Numbered from the stretch's first letter, positions 27,768-41,763 are shown. The stretch is DNA of 64,000 bases from Deinococcus sp. Leaf326 (GCF_001424185.1 NZ_LMOM01000032.1:62001-126000), one strand, 5' to 3'. The notes: generated by a model not told the origin, from the letters alone. Translations and numbers: made by a program.

Positions 27768-28688
27768 GGGTGGCCCTCCCGGACTCCCTGACCATCCGGG
27801 CGGCTCCGCGCCGCACGCTGCTGCTGGCCCTGGCTCTCGACGCCCTGGGCGAGCCGCCGAACGCCATGCACCCGGTTGTAGGGATGGGCAATTTCCTCGG
27901 CGCGGCGCGGCGGCGCTGGAACGCCACTACCCCAGCCGGGCAACTCGCCGAGGGACTGGGCGGCTGGACGCTGGGGGCTGGGCTGGCGGCCGGTGCGGGG
28001 ACTCTTGCCACACGCCTGCCCTGGCCCGCACAGGCGGCCATCCTCAAGACGCTGCTGGCACGCCGCGCCCTGTTCGGCGCGGTGGGCGAGGTACACGCGG
28101 CGCTCTTGCGGGACGACCTCCCCGAAGCGCGGCGGCTGCTCGCGTGGCATCTGGTGAGCCGGGACACCTCGGCGCTGAGCGCAGGCGAGGTGGCGGGCGC
28201 GGCAATCGAGAGCCTCGCCGAGAACCTGTCCGACAGCGTGATCGCACCGCTGCTGGCCTACCGCGCCGGAGGGCTGCCGCTGGCCGCCACCTACCGCCTG
28301 ACGAACACCGCCGACGCCATGTGGGGCTACCGCACGCCGGAGCTGGAATACGCGGGCAAGGCGGCCGCCCGCGCCGACGACCTCCTGAACCTCGCCCCCG
28401 CTCGGCTGACCGCCGTGTGTGCGTTGCTGGCCGCCGGAGGCACGGGCTGGCGAGTCTGGGCTCAGGACCGCCGGGCCACTCCCAGCCCGAACGCCGGGCA
28501 CCCGATGAGCGCCTTTGCTGGAGCGCTGGGCCTGCGGCTGGACAAGCGCGCGTTGGGCGGCGAGTGGCTATACGTGCTGAACCCAGCGGGGCGTGGGGCG
28601 GCGGCCACCGACCTGCCCCGCGCGCTGGAGCTGGCCCGCCGCACGCTGACGCTGGCCGTTCTGCTGCTGCTCGTGCCGGGGGGACGGC

Positions 28689-28696
<8 letters not shown>
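27764..28696 (+). CDS. cbiB: Adenosylcobinamide-phosphate synthase
   Basis: This 310-residue inner-membrane enzyme of the CbiB/CobD family joins adenosylcobyric acid to aminopropanol (phosphate). Family signatures are [21 protein letters not shown] near the start, [20 protein letters not shown] in the middle, and [19 protein letters not shown] [19 protein letters not shown]. The ending is hydrophobic ([12 protein letters not shown]). The start is uncertain: a TTG at 27764 overlaps the cobO stop, and a GTG at 27770 follows GAGG closely. The gene overlaps cobD by 8 bases. Confidence 0.92.
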
Positions 28697-29691
<995 letters not shown>

Positions 29692-29699
<8 letters not shown>

Positions 29700-31089
29700 G
29701 GCGATCATGATTCAGGGCTGCACGAGCAACGCGGGCAAGAGCTACCTCGCCGCCGCGCTGTGCCGCATCCTGGCCGACGAGGGCTACCGGGTCGCGCCCT
29801 TCAAGGCGCAGAACATGAGCAACAACGCGGGTGTGACCCCGGCCGGGTTGGAGATGGGCCGCGCGCAACTGGTCCAGGCCCGTGCAGCGAGGGTCACGCC
29901 CGACGTGCGGATGAACCCGGTGCTTCTCAAACCCGAGGCCGACACCCGTTCGCAGGTCGTGCTGCTGGGCCGCGCCGACTCCGACCTCACCGCCCTGCCG
30001 TGGCGCGAGCGCAAGCCGCGGCTGTGGCCGCACGTGCAGGGCGCGCTGCACAGCCTGCTGGCCGAGTACGAGGTTGTGGTCATCGAGGGAGCGGGCAGCC
30101 CGGCCGAGGTCAACCTGAAGGGCAGCGATATCGTGAACATGCGCGTGGCGCGCGAGGCGCAGGCCGCCGTGCTGCTCGCCGCCGACATCGACCGGGGTGG
30201 GGCTTTCGCGCACCTGCTGGGCACTTGGCACTGTCTGGAACCGGGCGAGCGGGCGCTGCTGCGCGGCTTCGTCCTCAACCGTTTCCGGGGCGACGCGCGG
30301 CTGCTCGCGCCGGGGCCGGAGTGGCTACACGCACAGACCGGCGTGCCGACCGTGGGCGTGGTGCCCATGCTGGACATTCCCCTGCCGGAAGAGGACGGCC
30401 TGATGCCGCGCGGGTCGGCATCAGGTGGGGAGGGCTTCGTCGCCATCCCGCGTCTCCCCCGCGTCTCCAACCTCGACGAGTTCGCGCCGCTGGGCGAATT
30501 GGCCCGCTGGGTCACGGCCCCGGCCGAGCTGGAAGGCGCGCGGGCGGTCATCCTGCCGGGCAGCAAGAGCACGGCCGCCGACCTCGCGTGGCTGCGCGCG
30601 ACCGGACTGGCGGGGGCGGTGACGCGGCTGGCGGCCTCGGGCGTGCCGGTGCTCGGCGTGTGCGGGGGGTTGCAGATGCTCGGGCGCACCATCACCGACC
30701 CGCACGGGGTCGAGGGCGCGGCGGAGGTTACGGGCCTGGGCCTGCTCGACCTGCACACCGAATTCGCCCCCGACAAGACCACCCGCCTGACCACCTTCAC
30801 GGACCCCGAAACCGGCCTGAAGGTGCAGGGCTACGAGATCCACCACGGGCGCACGGGGGGCGGCGGCGGCGCGCAGACCCTCGCCCCGGAGTTGCTGTGG
30901 CGCCAGGGCAACGTGCGCGGCACCTACCTGCACGGCCTGCTGGAGAATCCGGCGTATCTGGAGCGCTTTCTGGGCTGGGCGGGCCTGGACGCTCCCGCGT
31001 CGCTCGACTCGCTCGACGCCCGCCTCGACGCCATCGCCGTGCAGGTGCGCGCCAGCCTGGACTGGGACTTCGTGGGGGGGCTGCTGTGA
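29692..31089 (+). CDS. cobQ: Cobyric acid synthase
   Basis: This 465-residue glutamine-dependent amidotransferase amidates four carboxyls of adenosylcobyrinic diamide. It has the synthetase P-loop ([20 protein letters not shown]), [25 protein letters not shown], and a C-terminal glutaminase-type domain with the nucleophile in [12 protein letters not shown] and a His in GYEIHHGRT. Length matches the family. It overlaps the preceding gene by 8 bases and cobU by 4. Confidence 0.96.
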
Positions 31090-31606
31090 CCTCCAGACTG
31101 GTCTACGTGAGCGGCGGCGCGCGCAGTGGCAAGAGCCGGTTTGCCGAGGAGTACGCCGCGCGCCCCGGCAGCGCCGTGACCTACCTCGCCACCGCGCAGG
31201 CCTTCGACGACGAGATGCGCGACCGCATCGCCCGCCACAGGGACGACCGCCCCGCCGCCTGGCACACGGCCGAGGAGCCGCTGAACGTCGCCCAGGCGGC
31301 GCGCGCGGTCCAGACGCCCACGCTGCTCCTCGACTGCCTGAGCCTGTGGGTCAGCAACCTGCTGCTGGCCAACGAACCCGAAGACGAGATGCTCGCGGCC
31401 ACCGACGACCTGCTCGCGGCGCTGCGCGAACGCGGCGGCCTGTCCGTCCTCGTAAGCAACGAGGTCGGCCTGGGCATCGTGCCCGACAACGCCCTGGCGC
31501 GGGCCTACCGCGACGCGCTGGGGCGCGTGAACCAGCGCGTCGCCGCCGCGAGCGACGAGGCGTACCTGCTCGTCAGCGGCCTGCCGCTGCAACTGAAAGG
31601 ACGACC

Positions 31607-31610
<4 letters not shown>
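31086..31610 (+). CDS. cobU: Adenosylcobinamide kinase/guanylyltransferase
   Basis: This 174-residue bifunctional enzyme phosphorylates adenosylcobinamide and attaches GMP. It has the P-loop (VSGGARSGKSRFAEEYA), the TYLATA strand, DDEMRDRIARHRDDRP with the family His, and LLLDCLSLWVSNLLL. VLVSNEVGLGIVP and the region that follows agree with the family. The GTG at 31086 is chosen because it overlaps the cobQ stop in GTGA and gives family length; the much longer frame upstream is an antisense-like shadow of cobQ. Confidence 0.95.
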
Positions 31611-32666
<1,056 letters not shown>

Positions 32667-32674
<8 letters not shown>

Positions 32675-32815
32675 GCTGGAGTCCACTCCGCTCCTGCCCA
32701 GCCGGGGAGACACCGTCCGCGCCTACACGCCGCAGAATCCAGCGTCTTTCCTGCTCGCCCCTCTCGGACCACATCATGTCTCCAGCGTGATGCGGTCGGA
32801 ATCCGCGTGAGCTGG
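32667..32815 (+). repeat. 13-base direct repeat flanking a 123-base spacer between cobT and cobS
   Basis: CCGCGTGAGCTGG occurs at 32667-32679 (end of cobT) and at 32803-32815 (start of cobS). The first copy could once have formed a GTGA stop-start overlap like those elsewhere in this operon. The intervening DNA contains no clear gene or inverted ends. Confidence 0.7.
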
Positions 32816-33547
32816 CGGCGGGAGGTCCGGGCTGCGCATCTGGCCCTGACCTTCCTGACCACGCTGCCGCTGCCCCACACGAAGGAGCTCGCAGAGGGCG
32901 ACTTCGCGCGGGCGGCGGCCTACTACCCCCTGGCCGGATACGCGGTGGGCGGGCTGGTGGCCCTGATGCTCTGGTTGCCCCTGCCGCTGCCGGAGGGGGT
33001 GCGGGCCGCGCTGGCCCTCGCCGCGTGGCTGGCCCTGACAGGGATGCTGCACTTCGATGGACTGGTAGACAGCGGAGACGCCCTGTTCGCCGCGACCACG
33101 CCTGCACGGCGGCTGGAGATCCTGCGCGATGTGCATGTCGGCGCTTTCGGGCTGGCGACGGGAGCACTGACCCTGCTCGCGCTGTGGAGCGTGCTCTCCT
33201 CTTCCCTGCCCGTCTATGCCCCGCTGGTGGCGGCGGTGGCCGCCCGCACAGCGCTGCTGGTCCCCATGCGGCTGTTCCCGGCCGCGCGGGCGGGAGCACC
33301 GGGCCGGCCCTCCCTGGGCGCACAGTCGCGGGGTGGGCGCCTGTGGCCCGCGCTGCTGCTCGCCGCGCCCACGCTGCTGCTGTCGGGGGCAGGGGCCGCC
33401 TGGGTCTGGGCGCTGGGGGCCACGCTGCTCGTGTCGGTCTTCGCGGCGCGGCGCCTGGGCGGCGGCCTGACCGGCGACAGCTACGGCGCGGCCGTCACCC
33501 TCGCCGAACTCGCGGCCCTGTGCGCGCTGGCGGCGGGCCGGAGCTGA
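32807..33547 (+). CDS. cobS: Adenosylcobinamide-GDP ribazoletransferase (cobalamin synthase)
   Basis: This 246-residue membrane enzyme joins alpha-ribazole (phosphate) to adenosylcobinamide-GDP. It has the family N terminus ([10 protein letters not shown]), the metal-binding [14 protein letters not shown], and later GLTGDSYGA. At least five hydrophobic helices are visible. The GTG at 32807 is used; it repeats the MSW start sequence also present just after cobT. It is the last gene of the cobalamin cluster. Confidence 0.93.
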   Translation: MSWRREVRAAHLALTFLTTLPLPHTKELAEGDFARAAAYYPLAGYAVGGLVALMLWLPLPLPEGVRAALALAAWLALTGMLHFDGLVDSGDALFAATTPARRLEILRDVHVGAFGLATGALTLLALWSVLSSSLPVYAPLVAAVAARTALLVPMRLFPAARAGAPGRPSLGAQSRGGRLWPALLLAAPTLLLSGAGAAWVWALGATLLVSVFAARRLGGGLTGDSYGAAVTLAELAALCALAAGRS

Positions 33548-33607
33548 GAGCACCCCAGTTAGACTCCGGCTTTACGCGGCCAGGCGGGGCGCCCTACTCT
33601 ACCCCCG

Positions 33608-34576
33608 ATGACTCAGCCTTCCGGTTCCCTCGAGCAACGCCTCTTCTCCCTGGAGCCGCAGTACCACGAGCGGGTCTGGGGCGGCCAGCGGCTACGCGCC
33701 GCCACACCGCCGGTCGGTGAGGCCTGGGTGGCGGGCGAGGGGAGCCGCGTGACGGCCGGGCCTCACGCCGGAGCCAGCGTGGGCGAGCTGAGCGCGCAGT
33801 ACCCCGCAGCGCTGCTGGGCGAGGCCGCGCGGCTGGGGGGACGTTTTCCACTGCTGATCAAGCTGCTCGACTGCGCCGACTGGCTCAGCGTTCAGGTCCA
33901 CCCGAACGACGATCAGGCGCGGCGCATGGTAGGACCGGGAGAGTTCGGCAAGACCGAGGCCTGGCACTTTCTGGAGGTCGAGCCGGGCGCGGCCATCCTC
34001 GCCGGCGTGACGCCGGGCACCACGCCGGACGAACTGCGGCGGGCCATCCTGGCGGGCAAGGTGATGGAGGTCTCGCAGCGCCAGGAGCCTAGAGCGGGCG
34101 AGACGCTGTTCATTCCGGCGGGCACCCTACACGCCCTGGGGCCGGGGCTGCTGCTGTACGAGGTGCAGCAGACGAGCGACACCACCTACCGCGTCTACGA
34201 CTGGGACCGCCCCGCCAGCGCAGGCCGGCAGCTTCACCTTCAGGAGTCGGCTGAGGTGACCGACGCGCACGCCCAGGCCCGGCTCACGCCGCCGCCCGCG
34301 CCCGGCCAGGCCGAGTTCCGCGCCGTGACCTGTCCCTTCTTTGGGCTCGACGTGCTGGCACTCCAGGAGGGCGCGGCGCTACGCGGCGACCCGGCCGGCC
34401 AGTCGCCGCACCTCCTGACCGTGGTGGAGGGCGAGGTCAGCGTGACCTGCGGCGACGAGGAACTTCACCTCGGGCTCTACGACACCGCCCTCGTCAGTGC
34501 CGGGGCCGGCGGCTACGAACTGCGGACCAGCGGCGCGGCGCGGGTGCTGCGCGCAGGGGTTCCTACCGGCGCCTGA
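33608..34576 (+). CDS. manA: Class I mannose-6-phosphate isomerase
   Basis: This 322-residue cupin enzyme interconverts mannose-6-phosphate and fructose-6-phosphate. Zinc-site regions are visible: SVQVHPNDDQA, GKTEAWHFLE and IPAGTLHALGPGLLLYEVQQ, followed by TYRVYDWDR. The short length is typical of bacterial class I forms without the insert. It follows cobS by 60 bases but belongs to another pathway (sugar nucleotide supply). It is convergent with the next gene, with only about 30 bases between stops. Confidence 0.92.
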   Translation: MTQPSGSLEQRLFSLEPQYHERVWGGQRLRAATPPVGEAWVAGEGSRVTAGPHAGASVGELSAQYPAALLGEAARLGGRFPLLIKLLDCADWLSVQVHPNDDQARRMVGPGEFGKTEAWHFLEVEPGAAILAGVTPGTTPDELRRAILAGKVMEVSQRQEPRAGETLFIPAGTLHALGPGLLLYEVQQTSDTTYRVYDWDRPASAGRQLHLQESAEVTDAHAQARLTPPPAPGQAEFRAVTCPFFGLDVLALQEGAALRGDPAGQSPHLLTVVEGEVSVTCGDEELHLGLYDTALVSAGAGGYELRTSGAARVLRAGVPTGA

Positions 34577-34607
34577 GCCGAAAGACTCTCCGGATTGAGG
34601 CGCGCCC

Positions 34608-35480
34608 TCAGGAGACCGGCAGGGCGCGCGTCAGGACCAGCCGGCCCCGCGCCACGAGGCGGCGGTTGAGTCCGGCGTGCACCGAGACGGCGTAGCCCTG
34701 AACGCTGTCCTGGGCCTCCGCGCCCTCCTGGGGCCGGACCTCGAAACACAGGTTTTCGCCCGCCCAGCACAGGTCGTTGACCTGCAGGCCCACCGAGGCG
34801 AGCAGGGCGGGTGGTCCCGCCAGCTCGGCCGCCAGCGCGGTCAGGTGCCCCACGAGCACCGACGCCGGCAGCGCGCGCGCACCGAGCGAGGTCCCCGCGC
34901 AGGTTTCGGCCGGCAGCGTCTCCACCTCGCGGATCAGGGCGCCCTCCCAGAGGGTGAGGGTGCCGCCCGGCAGAGGCAGGCACCAGTCCGGCGACGTCTC
35001 CGGGTTCACCAGTTGCCGCCGGGCGAAGAGGCGCTCGAAGGCCTCGCCGCTCAGGACGGTGTACAGCACGTTGAGCGACGCCAGCAGCTGTGCGCCGCTC
35101 GACACGTGTACCTCGGCGCGCAGGCTGCGCTGGTCGAGGTCGATGACCTGCGCCGAGAGTTCGACCTGTCCGGTACCCGGCGCTGCCTGCACGACATAGT
35201 GGATCTCCTGCACGATGTAGTGACGCCGCGCGTCGTCCGGCTGGGCCAGGGCGCCGGCGCACAGTCCGGCGAGGGTGGCGTGCCGCAGCATCTGCGCCTC
35301 GGGTGACAGGCCGACAGTGTCGAGCGCCTCCAGCTGGGCCTGCGCGCCGAACAGGCCGCCCTGCCAGGCGACCGGCCGCAGCGCGAAATAGGGCGGGCCG
35401 ATGAACACGCGGCTCAGTACCGAGTGTTCGAGGTCAGAGCCGGCGACAGAAGAGAGTGGCATCAGTTTTCGGTCAGACAT
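34608..35480 (-). CDS. Hypothetical protein, possible double-hotdog fold
   Basis: This 290-residue cytoplasmic protein is not assigned to a family. Each half shows an alpha/beta pattern like a hotdog domain: a helix such as MLRHATLAGLCAGAL followed by strands (YIVQEIHYVVQAAP, VELSAQVIDLDQRSLRAEVHV), then again SVLVGHLTALAAEL followed by LCFEVRPQ, GYAVSVHAGL and RLVARGRLVLT. Acyl-CoA thioesterases often have this double arrangement, but no catalytic motif is clear. The neighbourhood (acyl-CoA dehydrogenase, oxidoreductase) would suit acyl-CoA work; this is inference only. Confidence 0.75.
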   Translation of the reverse strand: MSDRKLMPLSSVAGSDLEHSVLSRVFIGPPYFALRPVAWQGGLFGAQAQLEALDTVGLSPEAQMLRHATLAGLCAGALAQPDDARRHYIVQEIHYVVQAAPGTGQVELSAQVIDLDQRSLRAEVHVSSGAQLLASLNVLYTVLSGEAFERLFARRQLVNPETSPDWCLPLPGGTLTLWEGALIREVETLPAETCAGTSLGARALPASVLVGHLTALAAELAGPPALLASVGLQVNDLCWAGENLCFEVRPQEGAEAQDSVQGYAVSVHAGLNRRLVARGRLVLTRALPVS

Positions 35481-35606
35481 TCACACCCCGGAAAGGACCC
35501 CACAGCTCCGGGGCCGACTCAGCCTAGACCATTTCCGTGACCAGTGGGGCTCAGTTCCACCTTCACCTCTGGATTCCGCGGGCGTCGCCGGGAAACCCAG
35601 CTTCCT

Positions 35607-36098
35607 CTACTCCGTGTGGTCGGCGCCGTCTCCGGGCGCCTCGGGCTCAGAGGCCAGCGCACCGGTAAAGCGCTTGGTCAGCCAGCGGTCGAAGCGGGCG
35701 AGGTTGTCGGCCTGCCGCTCGTAGGCGCCGTGGATGGCCCGCAGCCGGGCATGCAGGGCGTCCAGGCGTTCGTCGCTCAGGGGCACGTCCGCCCGCGTCC
35801 AGTCGCGCCGGTAGGTTCCGTCCACCGCGTGGGTGGCCCGGCGCAGCGTGACCATGTCGCGCGCTTCTTCCAGGGTCATGCCCAGGGCGCGCATATCCAT
35901 GACGTCGCGCAGCAGCCGCAGCGCGTAGGGGCCGTACAGCGATCGCCCCGACGCGGTGACCTGATCGGGGGCCAGCAGCCCCAGCTCGGCGTAGTGCATG
36001 ACGGTGCGCCGCGTGACCCCAGCTGCGCGCGCGAGTTCGGCGGTGGTGTAGAAGGCGGGCGCCGCAGCCGTCACAGCACCCGTCGTGGAGTCTGTCAC
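35607..36098 (-). CDS. MerR-family transcriptional regulator
   Basis: This 163-residue regulator has the MerR winged helix at about 15-85 (YTTAELARAAGVTRRTVMHY, then YGPYALRLLRDVMDMRALGM) and a C-terminal coiled coil. No Cys cluster for metals is seen. The GTG at 36098 overlaps the stop of the oxidoreductase gene (GTGA), so the two are one operon. By context it probably controls this operon and the divergent acyl-CoA dehydrogenase, like fatty-acid or leucine MerR regulators; ligand unknown. Confidence 0.87.
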   Translation of the reverse strand: MTDSTTGAVTAAAPAFYTTAELARAAGVTRRTVMHYAELGLLAPDQVTASGRSLYGPYALRLLRDVMDMRALGMTLEEARDMVTLRRATHAVDGTYRRDWTRADVPLSDERLDALHARLRAIHGAYERQADNLARFDRWLTKRFTGALASEPEAPGDGADHTE

Positions 36099-37069
36099 GG
36101 CGTCAGGACGACCTTGCCGGTCACGTGGCGCTCCAGCAGGGCGCGCATCGCCTCGGGGCCGCGCTCCAGCGGATAGCGCTCGCTGACGAGTGGCCGCACC
36201 TGCCCCGACGCCACCCACGCGGCGAGCTGCGCGAAGTTGCGGGCGTTTCCGCGCGGGTCCCGCCTCGCGAATTCTCCCCAGAACACTCCCATCAGCGAGG
36301 CGCCCTTGAGCAGAGGCAGATTGAGCGGCAGCTTGGGAATGTCGCCGCCTGCGAAGCCCACCACGAGGTAGCGCCCGCCCCAGCCGATGCTGCGGAAGGC
36401 CGGTTCGGCCAGGTCGCCGCCGACCGGGTCATAGATTACGTCGGGGCCATTTTTGCCGCACAGGGCCTTGAGGGCCTCGCGCAGGTCCGTCTCGGTGTAG
36501 TTGACGACCTCGTCGGCGCCGTGCTCGCGGGCCACCGACGCCTTCTGGGCGCTCCCCACCCCGGCGATCACCCGCGCGCCGAGTGCCTTGCCAATCATGA
36601 CGGCCGCGAGGCCCACGCCCCCCGCCGCGCCGAGCACGAGAAGGGTCTCGCCGGCCTGGAGCTTCGCGCGGTCCACCAGGGCGTGCATGGACGTACCGTA
36701 GGCCAGCGGCAGCGTCGCGGCGACCGCAGGGGACAGGCCGGGCGGCAGCGGCAATACGGCAGCCGCCGGTGCGAGCAGGTGCGTGGCGAAGGCCCCGGTG
36801 CCGGTGAAGGCCACCACCGGCTGCCCAAGCTCCAGCCCGGTCACGCCCTCGCCGAGTGCCGCGACCGTACCCGCCGCTTCCGCGCCCGGCACGAAGGGCA
36901 GCGGCGGGCGCACCTGGTACAGCCCCTGCACCATCAGGGCGTCGGGATAGTTGACGCCGGCGGCCTGCACGGCGATGACGACCTCGCCGGGGCCGGGCAC
37001 GGGGTCGGCGAGGTCCTGCACGGTCAGGGTCTCGGGTTCGGCGAACGCTTGGCACAGCAGGGCACGCAT
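36095..37069 (-). CDS. NADPH:quinone oxidoreductase (zinc-independent MDR)
   Basis: This 324-residue medium-chain dehydrogenase-type protein shows MRALLCQAFAEPETL, GVNYPDALMVQGLYQ, FVPGAEAAGTVAALGEGV and the nucleotide-binding VLGAAGGVGLAAV. The catalytic-zinc ligands of alcohol dehydrogenases are absent. It fits quinone or enoyl reductases. The start at 37069 is 7 bases after GGAGGT. It is transcribed divergently from the acyl-CoA dehydrogenase. Confidence 0.9.
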   Translation of the reverse strand: MRALLCQAFAEPETLTVQDLADPVPGPGEVVIAVQAAGVNYPDALMVQGLYQVRPPLPFVPGAEAAGTVAALGEGVTGLELGQPVVAFTGTGAFATHLLAPAAAVLPLPPGLSPAVAATLPLAYGTSMHALVDRAKLQAGETLLVLGAAGGVGLAAVMIGKALGARVIAGVGSAQKASVAREHGADEVVNYTETDLREALKALCGKNGPDVIYDPVGGDLAEPAFRSIGWGGRYLVVGFAGGDIPKLPLNLPLLKGASLMGVFWGEFARRDPRGNARNFAQLAAWVASGQVRPLVSERYPLERGPEAMRALLERHVTGKVVLTP

Positions 37070-37196
37070 GGGCAACCTCCAGGGTCGGGATCGGGAAGAC
37101 GGCGGACGGAACTTTGGCCTATCATAAACGCCGACGTACAACATTGACGTGCGCGGACATCCGCTGCCCTTTTTCCCCGCCTGAGGAGGCCCCGAC
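37070..37196. promoter_or_regulatory. Divergent promoter region for MerR operon and acyl-CoA dehydrogenase
   Basis: The 127-base gap holds both promoters. A TATGAT -10-like box for the minus side is at about 37121-37126. Two GACGT boxes at about 37132 and 37146 are spaced like a possible MerR operator. GAGGAGG precedes the dehydrogenase GTG. Confidence 0.4.
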
Positions 37197-38993
37197 GTGG
37201 CACCATTCCTGAGCAAGCGCGACCTGCAGTTCCAACTCTACGAAGTTCTCGACACCGGGGCCCTGACCGCCCGGCCCCGCCACGCCGAGCACAGCCGAGA
37301 AGTGTACGACGACGTGCTGAATCTCGCCTACAACGTGGCCGAGAAGTATTTCGCCAACCACACCCGCGAGGCCGATCTGAACGAGCCGCATGTCGAAGGC
37401 GGCCGTGTGAAGCTGGTGCCGGGCGTGGAAGCCGCCATGAAGGCCTTCCGCGACGCGGGCTTTTTCAGCGCCCATCACGATGAGGAACTGGGCGGGCTGC
37501 AACTGCCGTGGGTGGTCATGCAGGCGGTGCAGGCGCACTTTCAGGCTGCGAATATGGGTACCTCGGGCTACCCGTTCCTGACCATCGGAAACGCCAACCT
37601 TCAACGCGAGTTCGGCAGCGAGGAGCAGAAGCGCAAGTACCTGACGCCGCTGCTCGAGGGCCGCTGGTTTGGCACGATGGCACTGTCCGAGCCGCACGCA
37701 GGCTCCGGGCTGGCCGACATCACCACCTCCGCCACGCCGCGCGGCGACGGGACGTACAGCATCCAGGGCACCAAGATGTGGATTTCGGGCGGCGAGCACG
37801 AGCTCTCCGAGAACATCGTGCACCTCGTGCTGGCCCGCATCAAGGGCGCTCCGGCGGGCGTGAAGGGCATCTCGCTGTTCATCGTACCCAGGTACCGCGT
37901 GAACGAGGACGGCAGCGTCGGCGAAAAGAACAACGTCGTTCTGGCAGGCCTAAACCACAAGATGGGCTACCGGGGGACCACGAACACGCTGCTCAATTTC
38001 GGCGAGGGCGGCGAGACGGTCGGCGAACTCGTGGGCGAAGCCGGGCGAGGCCTGAGCTACATGTTCCACATGATGAACGAGGCCCGCATCGGCGTGGGCA
38101 TGGGCGCGGTGATGCTGGGCTACGCAGGGTATCTGGCGAGCCTGGAGTATGCCCGCGAGCGACTGCAGGGCCGCCACGCCAGCGCCAAGGACCCCACGGG
38201 CCCGATGGTGAGCATCATCGAACACGCCGACGTCAAACGGCTGCTGCTGCGGCAGAAAGCCTTCGTCGAGGGCGGCCTTGCGCTGGGTCTGTACGCATCC
38301 AGCCTCGTGGACGACCTCGCCACCGGCCCCGAGGAGGCCCGCGAGGACACCCGCCTGCTGCTCGACCTGCTGACTCCCATTGTCAAGTCGTGGCCCAGCA
38401 AGTACAGCCAGGAGGCCCTCAGCGACGCGATCCAGGTCATGGGTGGAGCCGGCTACACCCGCGATTACCCGGTCGAGATGTACTACCGCGACAACCGCCT
38501 GAACCCCATCCACGAAGGCACCGAGGGCATCCAGGGCAACGACCTGCTGGGCCGAAAGGTGACCCAGTCGGGCGGGCGTGGCCTGACCGTGCTGCTGGAG
38601 CGGATGTCCGCCGACTTAAGGGCAGCCGAGGGTTTGGACGGCCTGGAAGAGATCCGTAGCGCTCTGAGCACCGCCATTGGCCAGAACCGGGAGGCCTTCG
38701 GGGCCATCCTGGGGCGCGCGGCCGAGCTGGGGCCCGACCTCTACCTCGCCAACGCCAACAGCGCCCTGGAGATGCTGGGGCACACGGTGGTGGGCTGGAT
38801 GTGGCTGCGGCAGGCGGCGGCGGCGGCAAGGGCCCTGCCGGGCGCGCGCGGCGACGACGAGGGTTTCTACCGGGGCAAGGTGCAGGCCGCGCGCTTTTTC
38901 GCGGTCTACGAGCTGCCGAAAGTCCGCGCCCACGCCGAGCTGCTGGCGAGCGCCGACGCCACGACCCACGAGATGCGCGGGGACTGGTTCTAG
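37197..38993 (+). CDS. Acyl-CoA dehydrogenase
   Basis: This 598-residue flavoenzyme oxidises acyl-CoA to enoyl-CoA. It belongs to the long form with an extra C-terminal domain. Visible are [71 protein letters not shown] and [16 protein letters not shown] near the active-site end. The start is GTG at 37197, 8 bases after GAGGAGG. The divergent MerR regulator is the likely controller. The preferred chain length cannot be told from the sequence. Confidence 0.93.
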   Translation: MAPFLSKRDLQFQLYEVLDTGALTARPRHAEHSREVYDDVLNLAYNVAEKYFANHTREADLNEPHVEGGRVKLVPGVEAAMKAFRDAGFFSAHHDEELGGLQLPWVVMQAVQAHFQAANMGTSGYPFLTIGNANLQREFGSEEQKRKYLTPLLEGRWFGTMALSEPHAGSGLADITTSATPRGDGTYSIQGTKMWISGGEHELSENIVHLVLARIKGAPAGVKGISLFIVPRYRVNEDGSVGEKNNVVLAGLNHKMGYRGTTNTLLNFGEGGETVGELVGEAGRGLSYMFHMMNEARIGVGMGAVMLGYAGYLASLEYARERLQGRHASAKDPTGPMVSIIEHADVKRLLLRQKAFVEGGLALGLYASSLVDDLATGPEEAREDTRLLLDLLTPIVKSWPSKYSQEALSDAIQVMGGAGYTRDYPVEMYYRDNRLNPIHEGTEGIQGNDLLGRKVTQSGGRGLTVLLERMSADLRAAEGLDGLEEIRSALSTAIGQNREAFGAILGRAAELGPDLYLANANSALEMLGHTVVGWMWLRQAAAAARALPGARGDDEGFYRGKVQAARFFAVYELPKVRAHAELLASADATTHEMRGDWF

Positions 38994-39079
38994 CGCCCTG
39001 TAAAGGACAATTCTCCTGCGGGTCAGAGGGCATGACGGGTTGGTGAAGCCAAGCTCTAGTCGTCCTGAGCGTCACTCAT

Positions 39080-39100
39080 CTTGAGTCTGTTACACTCAAG
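39080..39100 (+). promoter_or_regulatory. HAIR operator (HspR-binding inverted repeat) upstream of ftsH
   Basis: CTTGAGT (39080-39086) and ACTCAAG (39094-39100) are separated by 7 bases. This is a perfect match to the HAIR consensus CTTGAGT-N7-ACTCAAG bound by the heat-shock repressor HspR. It lies 61 bases before the ftsH start, a promoter-overlapping distance. Confidence 0.88.
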
Positions 39101-39161
39101 TCTGAGGGACGGCCTGCGTCCCGTGTTCTGTTTTCACCCCCTGTCCCCCGGAGGACCACCC

Positions 39162-41024
<1,863 letters not shown>

Positions 41025-41044
41025 TCTTTTCCAAGGACAACCAG

Positions 41045-41074
41045 AAGCCCCCGCTGAACGCGGGGGCTTTCTTG
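41045..41074 (+). terminator. Rho-independent terminator of ftsH
   Basis: AAGCCCCCGC and GCGGGGGCTT form a 10-base perfect stem with a 5-base loop, followed by TTCTTGT, 20 bases after the ftsH stop. Confidence 0.9.
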
Positions 41075-41117
41075 TCTGACGGAGCCGTCTCCAGGAGGCT
41101 GCTGTCCGGCGACCGGG

Positions 41118-41516
41118 TCAGCCGTCACCTAGGCGCATGTCTTTCAGAATCTCGTTGGGGGTGAGCGTCAGCAGTTCGGGGTCGTGAAGCATCCCGCGCT
41201 CGGCGCGCAGTTCCTGCAATACGGCGTCGAGCTTGGCATGCAGTTCGCGGGCGTCCTCGTTCTGGGCGTTCTGGATCAGGAAAACCATCAGGAAGGTGAC
41301 GATGGTCGTGCCCGTGTTGATGACGAGCTGCCAGCCGTCCGAGAAGTGGAACAGCGGCCCGGTGACGCCCCAGACCGCCACCGTGGAAAACGCCAGTGTG
41401 AAGGCGACGGCCGTACCACTGAAATCGGCGATATGGCGGGAAAAGCTCTGGAAGTGGGCTTCGAGGGTGGGCGCGCGGCGGCGAAAGGCCTTGAGGTTGA
41501 GATCCGGCAGCGACAT
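41118..41516 (-). CDS. Low-affinity iron permease family small membrane protein
   Basis: This 132-residue protein has two membrane helices (about 34-55 and 63-85) and the family sequence [20 protein letters not shown] followed by [20 protein letters not shown]. This is the bacterial version of the Pfam low-affinity iron permease family. Transport has not been shown for most bacterial members. The ATG is preceded by GGGAGGTGTCTC. Confidence 0.87.
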   Translation of the reverse strand: MSLPDLNLKAFRRRAPTLEAHFQSFSRHIADFSGTAVAFTLAFSTVAVWGVTGPLFHFSDGWQLVINTGTTIVTFLMVFLIQNAQNEDARELHAKLDAVLQELRAERGMLHDPELLTLTPNEILKDMRLGDG

Positions 41517-41638
41517 GAGACACCTCCCGGGCCAGATTCCCGGCCCGCCCAGGAGCCTGCGCGGAGAAGGTGGACGCCGGATGAAACAACAGTGAACTGG
41601 AAAATCCGACCCTGAAGTGATGTCAAGCAGTATCCAGG

Positions 41639-41690
41639 AGCCTGGGGGTGCAGTTGAGTGGCGATGGCTTATCTCGCCACTCTCCAGGCT
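41639..41690. other. Two-tier inverted repeat between genes
   Basis: Inner arms GAGTGGCGA (41656-41664) and TCGCCACTC (41674-41682) are perfect 9-mers. Outer arms AGCCTGG (41639-41645) and CCAGGCT (41684-41690) are perfect 7-mers. No T-run is present. The element could be a structured 5' leader, an operator or part of a 3' untranslated region. Confidence 0.6.
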
Positions 41691-41763
41691 GTGAACCTGC
41701 CTACGATGGACTGCCCACCCGCCCTACATGTGTTTTGCACGAACCGTCGGGCACCCCCCAGCA

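Noticed and set aside
29760..31085. Long N-terminal extension of the cobU frame
   Set aside because: It is the +1 frame of cobQ, with Arg/Gly-rich shadow composition; cobU begins at the GTG at 31086.
39081..39161. Upstream start for FtsH
   Set aside because: The added residues overlap the HAIR operator and lack a ribosome site; TTG at 39162 has GGAGG at good spacing.
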